Of a stretch of DNA of 13,790 nucleotides, positions 7,682 through 13,790 are shown one piece after another (position 1 is the first letter of the stretch; every line of letters begins with the position of its first letter). The notes beneath the pieces are model-generated. The model was not told the DNA's origin and searched no databases. It saw only the letters and a list, made by a program, of their open reading frames with translations. The position numbers and the translations under genes are program-made. The stretch is from NIOZ-UU13 sp032250555 (GTDB lineage Bacteria; Planctomycetota; Phycisphaerae; Sedimentisphaerales; Anaerobacaceae), in contig JAVVFI010000104.1 in assembly GCA_032250555.1 (NCBI GenBank), positions 1 to 13,790 of the forward strand, given 5' to 3'.

Positions 7682-7745
7682 CTCTTATAATTTATAAGAG
7701 CAAACAGCGTGCCGAAACAGGTCTAAAACGTAATTGTTGCTCTTA
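7682..7745. promoter_or_regulatory. Palindromes upstream of clpB, operator candidate
   Basis: CTCTTATAA-T-TTATAAGAG (7682-7700) is a perfect 19-bp palindrome about 50 bp upstream of the clpB ATG. On the minus strand it contains a TATAAA that could be a -10, although no good -35 sits 17 bp upstream. A third copy of the arm, TTGCTCTTA (7737-7745), is the exact inverse of TAAGAGCAA (7695-7703), separated by 33 bp. The same CTCTTA word therefore occurs three times, in orientations that suit a dimeric regulator, or a stem in the transcript. It does not match CIRCE or a sigma32 promoter. Confidence 0.5.
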
Positions 7746-7779
7746 CAGACAGTTACGGTTTTTCTTGGTTTCAGACATG

Positions 7780-7814
7780 TGCCAATTTGGCAGGTATTTT
7801 CCTGGATTAGTATA
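7780..7814. promoter_or_regulatory. Palindrome TGCCAATTTGGCA and -10-like box in the clpB upstream region
   Basis: TGCCAA-T-TTGGCA (7780-7792) is a perfect odd-centred palindrome. Seventeen bases beyond it the minus strand reads TATACTAATCC (TATACT at 7809-7814), closely like the ppdK promoter's TATACTAACC. The -35 position (CAATAT) is poor, so a promoter here would depend on an activator or an alternative sigma factor. If used, the clpB leader would be about 170 nt. Confidence 0.35.
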
Positions 7815-7830
7815 TATGAAATTGGTGTTC

Positions 7831-7859
7831 GATATTGATGATTGACTGTTTTGGATTCG
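7831..7859 (+). repeat. 29-nt intergenic repeat, copy 2
   Basis: GATATTGATGATTGACTGTT and the following TTGGATTCG match 3261-3289 at 25 of 29 bases. It lies in the 308-bp gap between clpB and the lipoprotein gene. Apart from this repeat and the palindromes listed separately, I see no gene and no convincing terminator for the minus-strand operon in 7633-7940. Confidence 0.5.
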
Positions 7860-7940
7860 AAATTCAGAGATGTGGATTAAGCGGAGAACTCGACTGTTTA
7901 TTGAAACCTCTTGGCTCGATAGTGAAAATTGGAACCTGGA

Positions 7941-8324
7941 TTATTGGCTACTGCCGACCCAGCCGGTTTTCGTATTGTAGATGAAGTTGCCTCTGAGGCG
8001 GGTACTGATGTACACGGCGTCGCCGTTGATAGCGAAGACGGCCTCGAGCTTTCTTTGTATTTTGATTTGTGCCGCGCCATATTGGGAAAGTGCGAGGTAC
8101 AGGCCTTCTCCGTGCTGGAGAATTTGATTATCTGAAAAACCTGCACCACGCATAACCCGTACAATGTCATCAGAGCTTAGAGTAAGTACGTTCTGGTTAT
8201 TAACCGGAAAGATCTCAAAGCCTCTGTTTCCTACGCAACCACTCAAACCAAAAGCCAGAAGTGTCAACAGCAATGATATATAAATCACATCGGTGTTTTT
8301 TGATCTCTGACTAATTGGTTTCAT
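7941..8324 (-). CDS. Small outer-membrane lipoprotein, last gene of the secretin operon
   Basis: Function unknown; 127 residues. A lysine/arginine-containing N-terminus, a hydrophobic stretch (about 13-28) and the lipobox LSGC (Cys30) mark a type II signal peptide. Residue +2 after Cys is Val, not Asp, which by the Lol rule favours the outer membrane. The 98-residue mature part has a helical-looking segment LSSDDIVRVMRGAGFSDNQIL, then QIKIQRKLEAVFAINGDAVYIST and FIYNTKTGWVG, which look like beta strands. No family was recognised. It starts 27 bp after the secretin stop, so it is probably cotranscribed; a secretin pilotin is a reasonable guess from location and size only. Start choice: GAGGAG (8334-8339) touches an ATG at 8331-8333, while the ATG at 8322-8324 has 9 nt spacing, so the second is preferred. 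The longer form would add MKA. Confidence 0.8.
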   Translation of the reverse strand: MKPISQRSKNTDVIYISLLLTLLAFGLSGCVGNRGFEIFPVNNQNVLTLSSDDIVRVMRGAGFSDNQILQHGEGLYLALSQYGAAQIKIQRKLEAVFAINGDAVYISTRLRGNFIYNTKTGWVGSSQ

Positions 8325-8344
8325 AGCTTTCATCTCCTCTTAGT

Positions 8345-8367
8345 ACGTCCACTATCTGATAGGACGT
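8345..8367 (-). promoter_or_regulatory. Intercistronic hairpin over the secretin stop codon
   Basis: ACGTC (8345-8349) pairs with GACGT (8363-8367), and CTAT (8352-8355) with ATAG (8359-8362), with a 2-nt bulge (CA) and a 3-nt loop. The stem spans the secretin TAG (8352-8354) and ends 6 nt before the lipoprotein ribosome site. No T-run follows, so it is more likely a translation or mRNA-stability element setting the lipoprotein:secretin ratio than a terminator. Confidence 0.45.
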
Positions 8368-11300
8368 GATAAACTTCGCCGCAGGCTCGCCCTGAAATCG
8401 CCTTCCATTGGTTGTCTTGGAGCCTGATTTATCGGAGCCTGACTCATTGGTGCCTGACGTATTGGCGCTGGAGCCTGACCCATTGGGGGCTGTATTCCGT
8501 ATGCTGGCTGTTGTTGGTAATTGATGTCCTGGCTCGACTCTGGTATTATGTTTGCCGTAACGAAAACAGCAATCTCTCTCGATGCTCCTTCATCGTTCGT
8601 ATTCTTGAACAAACCACCGATAAGCGGAAGTTTACTGAGTCCCGGAACACGTCTTTTGTCGGTACGTGTTCTGTTCTCGGTCAGGCCGGCCAGAGCAACG
8701 GTTCCACCGTCTTTGATACGGACTGTGTTCGCAGATGTTCTTCGTGTAACGACCGGAAGGTCGCTTTCCCTGCCGCGGGGAATACTGTCACTGACTTCGA
8801 TGGCCAAATCCAGCGTAATATCATTATTATCCCCAATGTGAGGCGTGATATTTAACTTGGTTCCGGATTCAATCTTTTCCAGTTCGGAATAGAAACCGCC
8901 GAAGAGGTTGCCTTGTTGTTGTTGGTTTCCAGTCATGAAGAAGTACTCTTCCTTCATAACAGAGATATCGGCCATCTTGCCGTCCTGGGCTAATACCTGA
9001 GGATTGGCAATTATCGTAGCCTCGTCATTCTGAGCAAGAAGATTCAGTGTTGCTGTAAGTGCGTTTGTAAAAGTTACGTCAGGAGCATAGCCGATTGAGA
9101 AACCCGAGGCTACTTTCCCGCCGAAGTCCAACAAACCTCCACCGTCGCCGTTCAGGTCGTTACCGAACCAACCGGCGCTCATTGTCGGGAAACCCCACTG
9201 TACGCCCAGGTTCAGAAGATTTCCTCGTTCCATTACTACGATACGTGCATCCAGAAGGACCTGTAAACGGACTTTGTCGATTTTTTTGAGGTCGTCGATA
9301 ATACGGTCTGCCAGAGTAGGCGGAGCAGTTACAATCACCGTATATGTATCTTTTGGGGGCTCCCCAGTAGTTCTGGGCTCGGTGACTTCGGCTTGTACGT
9401 AAGGCCTGAATGCAGTCGATAGAAGGCTCACAGCGGCCTGGGCCGTGACGAAGCTCATTCTTATCCGGCGGGTTTCGCTCATACGTGGGAACATCGAGTT
9501 TTGTAGGCCTCCTGTCGTAATTTCTCCGGAGGCAACAAGATAGTAATGCTCTGTCTTCTTCCAGACATAGGGAGTTCCGGCCAGGACGATATCAAGCGCC
9601 GTTTCAACGGTGACATCTTTTAGTGTACAGGCTACATTACCTACGACGGTTTCATCGGGGATAATGGTAACGTTTGCTGCTGCTGCGATATTCTGAAGTA
9701 CATCGATCAGCGGATCATCCAGAAAAGTATCAGTAATAAGCGGTACCTGTGGAACTACAGTGCTTGTTTGCGTTACTGCAGGAGCTTCCCGCTGCTTAAT
9801 CAGTTCATCCAATTGTTGTTGTATCAACTCCAAAGGTGTGAGCGGTTTTTCCGGCTCAGTACTGGTAACATCAGGAGGTGTAGTAGGCACAGACATCGCG
9901 CCTCCGGTAAATTGATTGTCCCCGGGCACCACAACCCGTGGCTGATCGATTGTTGTTGTCGGCGTTGTCGTCGGTTCGGTTGTTGGCGCAGGCGTTGGTG
10001 CAGGCCTTCGGGAAGGAACAATTGACGAAACCGGCATATCACCCTTCCAGTCTTCGGTAATGGGGGTGGTGTATGGCTTGCTCGGGAACGAGAAGCCTTC
10101 TTTTTCCAGCGCAATCTCGCCGGTCCAGTTATAGGGTACTTCAACACTGAACTGGCCCTTATCATTGGTGAAGGTAGTGCCTCCGTCATTATTGGCCGTG
10201 ACCTTGACACCATCAATACCTGTTCCGCCAATCATCACAGTATCGGAGATAGTAAACGTCCGTACTATTGCTGTGAAGACCTGATTGGTCTGGTCTCTTG
10301 TAATAGGCGCAGCGTACCTTTTATTTGTGGGTCTGAAGTTGTGACCCAGGAGCGTAGGCGTTACCATTCCGCGCCAGCCGTAATCTACGGTCAGTTCGTA
10401 CTCACCGTTTTCATTAGTTGTAGCTGAACCTCCGTCGCTGTCTGCTAAAACAAATATGCCTTCGACAGGCGTACCCTTATCAGTGCGTATGGTCCCGGAG
10501 ATGGTACGTTTTTCCTTTGATACGTAATAGTCGCGATTAACCTCAGAGCCATAAAGCTCAGGGTATTCTATTTCAGCCGGATCAAATATATAGCCTGCTT
10601 TTTCGGGAGTAATTGTTCCGCTCCAGCCATATTTGACTTCGACGCTGTAAGTTCCGTCCGGATTGCTCATAACAGGTCTTCCGGGCAGACCTTTAAGTGT
10701 TGCACCGCCAACTCCGACAGAACCGCTGATTGTAAAGGTTATCTCTTTGGCGGTATAGTTTCGATTTTTCTGGTCTGTTGCAATGGCGGCATATGTATAT
10801 TCAGATGGGTTGAACTCATAGCCATCCTTCAAAGGTATAACAATACCGCTGAAGCCCCAGTCAACTTCTGCACTGTATGTGCCGCCCGAACCGGTTACTA
10901 CATCACCGGGCAGGCCTTCCATTTTTACACCTTCCAGACCGGTTGAGCCGGAAATTGTTAACATAATCGGCTCTGGAGTGTAATCCTGAGTCTTATCAGA
11001 GATAAGTTTGGTGTAGTTCCCTGTAGATGGAACAAATTTATAACCTGCTTTTACAGGCTTTACGGTTCCGCTCCAACCCCAGTTAACGACGGCTGTGTAA
11101 TAGCCGTTCCCGTCAGTAAATACGGCAGGTCCCGGCAGTCCGGTCATTTCTACCGAATCCATACCTGCCGAGCCCGATATTGTAAAAGTAATCGGGTTTG
11201 CATAGTAATCCTGATTGGGATACGAAGTCATAATATCGGTATATGGCATTTCTACCGGTTCAAAGGTGTGCCCTTCTTTGTCGGGCTTGACCGTACCAGA

Positions 11301-11990
11301 CCAGTTGAAAGGAACTGTTACGCTATATGCACCATTTGCCCCTGACTTCGGATTACCGGGCAGGCCGTTCAGAGTTACTCCCTCTACACCGGTTGAGCCT
11401 GAGATTGTAAAGGTAAGGACTGCACCGGTATAGTTCTGATTCGGCATATCCCTGTTGACGTTAGTATATGGTTTACTTCCCGGTGTGAACAAATAACCGT
11501 CTTTCATTGGCGTAGCGCTGCCATTGAATCCATAGTCCACGATAGCTACGTAAGTTCCATTGGCTGATGTAACAGGAGTACCGGGCAGACCGTCCATGGC
11601 AACGTCTTTCATTGGTTTACCTTCAACGCTGACCAAACCTGAGATCTTATACGTCCTTATCTTGGCGACGTAGTCCTGATTAGGCTGGTCACTGGTAACC
11701 TTTGGATAGCTTATTTGTTGCGGCTCAAAGGTAAAACCGGCCAATACAGGCGTTACCGTGCCTGACCAGCCGTATTTAACGACGGCGCTGTAGTAGCCAT
11801 TCTCATCGGTAACTGTGTCCGGCAGACCGTTCATAGTTACCCCAGGTTGCCCCGCTGAACCGGAGATAGTGTAAGTTAATACTTTCCCTACGATTTGAGC
11901 ATGGACGTTGACATTCAACGCGCAGATCAAAACAGCGAAGAGTACTATCGCACGGTCCGATAAAAAATTACTGATTTTTTTCCTTGCCAT
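8352..11990 (-). CDS. Secretin with eight N-terminal Ig-like (CarboxypepD_reg-like) repeats
   Basis: Predicted outer-membrane secretin pore of 1212 residues, about twice a typical PilQ or GspD. In order: signal peptide ending VHA-Q at about 31; eight tandem repeats of 75-84 residues (about 37-660) of pattern TISGS..G..GV.M.GLPG....NG.YS..V.YGWSGTV.P...GY.F.P....Y......NQDY; a Pro/Thr-rich linker (661-718) and a short helical stretch (718-736); an STN/N0-like domain (751-820); a Secretin_N-like domain (840-905); and the secretin domain (908-1150). The secretin domain has VLLDARIVVMERGNLLNLGV, IIANPQVLAQDG, TVALAGLTENRTRTDKRRVP and LSKLPLIGGLFKN. A Gln/Ala/Pro tail with QAP units (1157-1195) ends in a basic segment. 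The ATG at 11988-11990 has AAAGGG about 10 nt upstream. It lies between a chaperone-like gene (107 bp upstream) and a lipoprotein gene. The secretin assignment is firm; the machine it serves is unknown. Confidence 0.92.
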   Translation of the reverse strand: MARKKISNFLSDRAIVLFAVLICALNVNVHAQIVGKVLTYTISGSAGQPGVTMNGLPDTVTDENGYYSAVVKYGWSGTVTPVLAGFTFEPQQISYPKVTSDQPNQDYVAKIRTYKISGLVSVEGKPMKDVAMDGLPGTPVTSANGTYVAIVDYGFNGSATPMKDGYLFTPGSKPYTNVNRDMPNQNYTGAVLTFTISGSTGVEGVTLNGLPGNPKSGANGAYSVTVPFNWSGTVKPDKEGHTFEPVEMPYTDIMTSYPNQDYYANPITFTISGSAGMDSVEMTGLPGPAVFTDGNGYYTAVVNWGWSGTVKPVKAGYKFVPSTGNYTKLISDKTQDYTPEPIMLTISGSTGLEGVKMEGLPGDVVTGSGGTYSAEVDWGFSGIVIPLKDGYEFNPSEYTYAAIATDQKNRNYTAKEITFTISGSVGVGGATLKGLPGRPVMSNPDGTYSVEVKYGWSGTITPEKAGYIFDPAEIEYPELYGSEVNRDYYVSKEKRTISGTIRTDKGTPVEGIFVLADSDGGSATTNENGEYELTVDYGWRGMVTPTLLGHNFRPTNKRYAAPITRDQTNQVFTAIVRTFTISDTVMIGGTGIDGVKVTANNDGGTTFTNDKGQFSVEVPYNWTGEIALEKEGFSFPSKPYTTPITEDWKGDMPVSSIVPSRRPAPTPAPTTEPTTTPTTTIDQPRVVVPGDNQFTGGAMSVPTTPPDVTSTEPEKPLTPLELIQQQLDELIKQREAPAVTQTSTVVPQVPLITDTFLDDPLIDVLQNIAAAANVTIIPDETVVGNVACTLKDVTVETALDIVLAGTPYVWKKTEHYYLVASGEITTGGLQNSMFPRMSETRRIRMSFVTAQAAVSLLSTAFRPYVQAEVTEPRTTGEPPKDTYTVIVTAPPTLADRIIDDLKKIDKVRLQVLLDARIVVMERGNLLNLGVQWGFPTMSAGWFGNDLNGDGGGLLDFGGKVASGFSIGYAPDVTFTNALTATLNLLAQNDEATIIANPQVLAQDGKMADISVMKEEYFFMTGNQQQQGNLFGGFYSELEKIESGTKLNITPHIGDNNDITLDLAIEVSDSIPRGRESDLPVVTRRTSANTVRIKDGGTVALAGLTENRTRTDKRRVPGLSKLPLIGGLFKNTNDEGASREIAVFVTANIIPESSQDINYQQQPAYGIQPPMGQAPAPIRQAPMSQAPINQAPRQPMEGDFRASLRRSLSRPIR
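8419..8478 (-). repeat. 15-nt tandem repeats encoding the QAP tail
   Basis: On the plus strand the unit GG(A/T)GCCTGA + 6 nt occurs at 8419-8433, 8434-8448 and 8449-8463, and a further copy after a 6-bp insertion at 8470-8484. Each unit encodes (M/I/x)(S/N/R)QAP on the minus strand, giving residues IRQAP-MSQAP-INQAP near the secretin C-terminus. Such short in-frame tandem repeats can expand or contract by slippage. Confidence 0.7.
10011..11870 (-). repeat. Eight tandem domain-encoding repeats in the secretin gene
   Basis: Repeat starts, counted at the conserved TISG or its variants, fall at residues 41, 115, 195, 270, 345, 420, 496 and 580. Repeats 1-6 share a GLP(G/D) turn; repeats 7 and 8 replace it with DSDGG and NNDGG. 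All eight keep the aromatic (Y/F/W)-(G/N)-(W/F)-(S/N/R/T)-G core. DNA identity between units is only moderate, so the duplication is old or the repeats have been diversified. The family resembles carboxypeptidase-regulatory-like or Ig-like beta-sandwich modules, which usually serve as structural spacers or adhesive units. Confidence 0.85.
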
Positions 11991-12015
11991 AAGTCAATGT
12001 CCCTTTCTGTAGTCA

Positions 12016-12097
12016 TTAACCGGCAGAACTACAGCTCTTTTGCCTTGTATCGGCAATCCAGCCTGATTCTTTAGTAAAAAATGACTTTGTCGGTTAA
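12016..12097 (-). promoter_or_regulatory. Long-range inverted repeat filling an intercistronic gap
   Basis: TTAACCGGCA (12016-12025) and TGTCGGTTAA (12088-12097) can form a 10-bp stem with one G-T wobble on one strand. It encloses almost the whole 107-bp gap between the chaperone-like gene, whose TAG begins at 12100, and the secretin. The secretin ribosome site (about 12001-12006) is just outside it. It could affect translation or processing of the operon mRNA. The gap holds no gene and no T-run terminator. Confidence 0.35.
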
Positions 12098-13777
12098 CTA
12101 CCATTGAACCTCTATTTTCCCACCAAGCTCCTCTTGTAACTGTAAAACTTCTATGACCTTCTGCCCTCCCTGGGCCATGACTCGTATACCAATTTGCTGA
12201 TCTGTTTTTTCTGTCAGGTCTGGACCGTATTTCAGTTCGGCCGCGAGACGGTAAGTGCCAATGGGAACTCGGGTAATATCGATAACTCCGGAGTAATCCC
12301 TTGCCTCGAGAGGCAGCATCATATCTGTTTTTCTGCTTACTAATGAGGCCATTGCCTTTGGGCTGCCCGATGAATCGACGATAGCGGCCCTGCATCTGAG
12401 CGGCGTAAAGTGGATTCGACCGAAATTGCCATATCTGGCGACGATATAATACTCAGAACCACCTTTCAGGGCGGGCTTTAGCGTCATTCCGATAACATAA
12501 GGATCGACATTTAAATTCTGATTTGCAACGCTGATAGGTGCGGTTGTTACGCCGCCGCTCTGGCCATCGGCATAGGTGCTTACAAAGCCGAGAAGAGCAT
12601 AATAACTGGGAATCAATCCCGATGCATTGCTGGGCATCCTTGATTCAATGCGTATGGTCTTCTGTCTATGGCTCGGCAGCGCGAATTGCTTGGGCTCAAT
12701 CTCAAGCCAGCCGGAGCAGTCCAGATCGTCGCCCTTTAAGTCTCCGAAAGCGACTCCCATGAGGCTCTGCGGCAGTCTAACAGCAGCCTGCACATTAACA
12801 GCCTCATCCGAGGCATTATATATTTTTATCGCTTCGACGCGGGTGGCTCCCGGCACTGAGGTTATTGAAATGCTGCTCGGATTGATGTCGATAGGCGCAT
12901 CTGCGGCCACTTGTTTGATGTTTGGGTCGCCTGCGAAATACATTTCATTGTCAATTCTCTGGTCACGCCGGCCGTCAACATACAGCCATCCTCCCACCTT
13001 GTAATTTGCCGGCGGCAGCGTCTTTCCAATGTTGGCTCTTAATTTTAGCTTGGCGCCTGGAATTATGCTGGCACTAATGAATTCCGCGGTTGTAATTTCC
13101 CGCCAGTGTCCGTCCAGAAAGCCTGTGACTTTAGCAAATCCCTTCAGGTGAGAACGTGTCTCGCCCTCATTATCAATGCTCATTATTACATGTGTCGTTG
13201 CCGGGGTTTCCTTGTAAGCTGGAATGGTCTCAAGTTCCATTTGTTTAAGTTTTACGTCATGTCGTATAGGCCTGCCCTGTACATCAATAAATATCGGGAC
13301 TAAAAAGCGTACTCTTACGGCGAATTCAGTGTCCAGGCCGGGCCTGGGTCTTACACTTGCAACAATCGCCGCTGTGTAGAATCCACGGGTACGAGTCGGC
13401 ACGTTAATATTGACCTTTACGCGGCCGGAGCCCATCGGAGCAATTTCAACAAAATCTTTAGCTACGCTTATCCAGTCTTTACATGAAGAAAGGCCCGATC
13501 TGTCGAAAGTTGTGTCATTAGGCTCAATGATTTGCCACTGGCCGTTCTCCTCCTGGGTAAGATCGACGACTGTTAAATCTATCTCAGTTATCTCGTTCGG
13601 GTCGAAACTTTGGAGACTCAGTGCTGTTTCGTACCGTTGCCGAGGCATAAGTGGAAGGTCCATTCTCATAGGCTGGACAATAAACTGACCGAATGCGGAC
13701 CCCCCCGAGACAAACACGCTCAGCGTAACTATTATGGCAAAAGCCAGATGGTTTTGAGCGATATTTTTCTTCCTCAC
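12098..13777 (-). CDS. Secreted protein with two PapD-chaperone-like halves, first visible gene of the secretin operon
   Basis: Probably a periplasmic or surface protein of 559 residues; exact function unknown. A basic N-terminus (MRKK) and hydrophobic stretch to GSAFG-Q at about 31 form a signal peptide. The mature part looks internally duplicated: residues 32-280 and 296-535 each contain a PapD/COG3121-like pattern. In this pattern an opening strand block (about 32-73; 296-332) is followed by C-x-x-W-(I/L) (Cys99/Trp102; Cys354/Trp357), then a strand ending in P, then a V-x-(V/I)-x-(V/S) strand and G-(F/L)-(Y/I)...(A/Y)...(I/L). Each half appears to have a second Ig-like domain. This resembles fimbrial chaperones by eye and no exact family was identified. 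The GTG start (13775-13777) is supported by GGAGGT (13785-13790) 7 nt upstream. It is followed by the secretin gene after 107 bp. The window ends at its ribosome site, so earlier operon genes cannot be seen. Confidence 0.72.
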   Translation of the reverse strand: MRKKNIAQNHLAFAIIVTLSVFVSGGSAFGQFIVQPMRMDLPLMPRQRYETALSLQSFDPNEITEIDLTVVDLTQEENGQWQIIEPNDTTFDRSGLSSCKDWISVAKDFVEIAPMGSGRVKVNINVPTRTRGFYTAAIVASVRPRPGLDTEFAVRVRFLVPIFIDVQGRPIRHDVKLKQMELETIPAYKETPATTHVIMSIDNEGETRSHLKGFAKVTGFLDGHWREITTAEFISASIIPGAKLKLRANIGKTLPPANYKVGGWLYVDGRRDQRIDNEMYFAGDPNIKQVAADAPIDINPSSISITSVPGATRVEAIKIYNASDEAVNVQAAVRLPQSLMGVAFGDLKGDDLDCSGWLEIEPKQFALPSHRQKTIRIESRMPSNASGLIPSYYALLGFVSTYADGQSGGVTTAPISVANQNLNVDPYVIGMTLKPALKGGSEYYIVARYGNFGRIHFTPLRCRAAIVDSSGSPKAMASLVSRKTDMMLPLEARDYSGVIDITRVPIGTYRLAAELKYGPDLTEKTDQQIGIRVMAQGGQKVIEVLQLQEELGGKIEVQW

Positions 13778-13784
13778 TTTTTCT

Positions 13785-13790
13785 ACCTCC
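13785..13790 (-). promoter_or_regulatory. Strong ribosome binding site that fixes a GTG start
   Basis: GGAGGT on the minus strand, 7 nt before GTG at 13777, is the strongest Shine-Dalgarno match in the window and supports the non-ATG start of the chaperone-like gene. No promoter is visible because the window ends here. Confidence 0.7.

Noticed and set aside
7633..7940. CIRCE (TTAGCACTC-N9-GAGTGCTAA) or sigma32 promoter for clpB
   Set aside because: Neither consensus was found on either strand in the upstream region.
8412..8855. 147-codon plus-strand frame with a Trp/Leu-rich start
   Set aside because: Antisense to the secretin C-terminus; the repetitive start reflects the 15-nt tandem repeats read backwards.
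10011..11870. Regular repeats considered as a CRISPR array
   Set aside because: Period is about 225-250 bp, units diverge, and they encode protein domains in frame.
11994..12395. 133-codon minus-strand frame between the chaperone-like and secretin genes
   Set aside because: Out-of-frame overlap with the end of the chaperone-like gene; very Arg-rich, low-complexity product typical of a shadow frame.

Overview
The window looks like a chromosomal segment from a Gram-negative bacterium. A secretin outer-membrane pore, a lipobox lipoprotein and several signal peptides all imply an outer membrane. The mix of an unusual repeat-bearing secretin, a GH30 glycosidase and pyruvate phosphate dikinase, with moderate GC, reminds me of Planctomycetota (Phycisphaerae-like). 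That placement is inference from gene content and not a search result. No insertion sequence, phage gene, tRNA, rRNA or CRISPR array was seen.

Layout. (1) 1-2622, minus strand: ppdK, cut by the left edge, with a very good sigma70-type promoter and a structured leader of about 150 nt. (2) 2770-3153, minus: a small three-helix membrane protein. (3) 3154-3560: an AT-rich intergenic region with direct repeats, a possible promoter and a terminator-like hairpin placed before the next gene. (4) 3561-4982, plus: a secreted GH30-family glycoside hydrolase. (5) 5053-7632, minus: clpB, convergent with the GH30 gene, with several palindromes upstream. (6) 7941-13777, minus: three consecutive genes that look like one transcription unit. 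In order of transcription they encode a secreted protein built from two PapD-chaperone-like halves, a 1212-residue secretin carrying eight N-terminal Ig-like/CarboxypepD_reg-like repeats, and a small outer-membrane lipoprotein.

The three-gene unit is the most interesting part. A secretin normally starts with N0-N3 domains that contact an inner-membrane machine. Here about 620 residues of tandem beta-sandwich repeats and a Pro/Thr-rich linker come first, followed by one short STN/N0 domain, one Secretin_N domain and the pore. Flanked by a chaperone-like protein and a lipoprotein that could be a pilotin, it suggests an uncharacterised outer-membrane export or surface-assembly system. No inner-membrane ATPase or platform gene is inside the window; the unit may continue past the right edge, which falls exactly at the ribosome binding site of its first visible gene.

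The other genes are conventional: central carbon metabolism (ppdK), polysaccharide degradation (GH30) and protein disaggregation (clpB). Their upstream regions carry unexplained palindromes, hairpins and repeats, which are listed individually.
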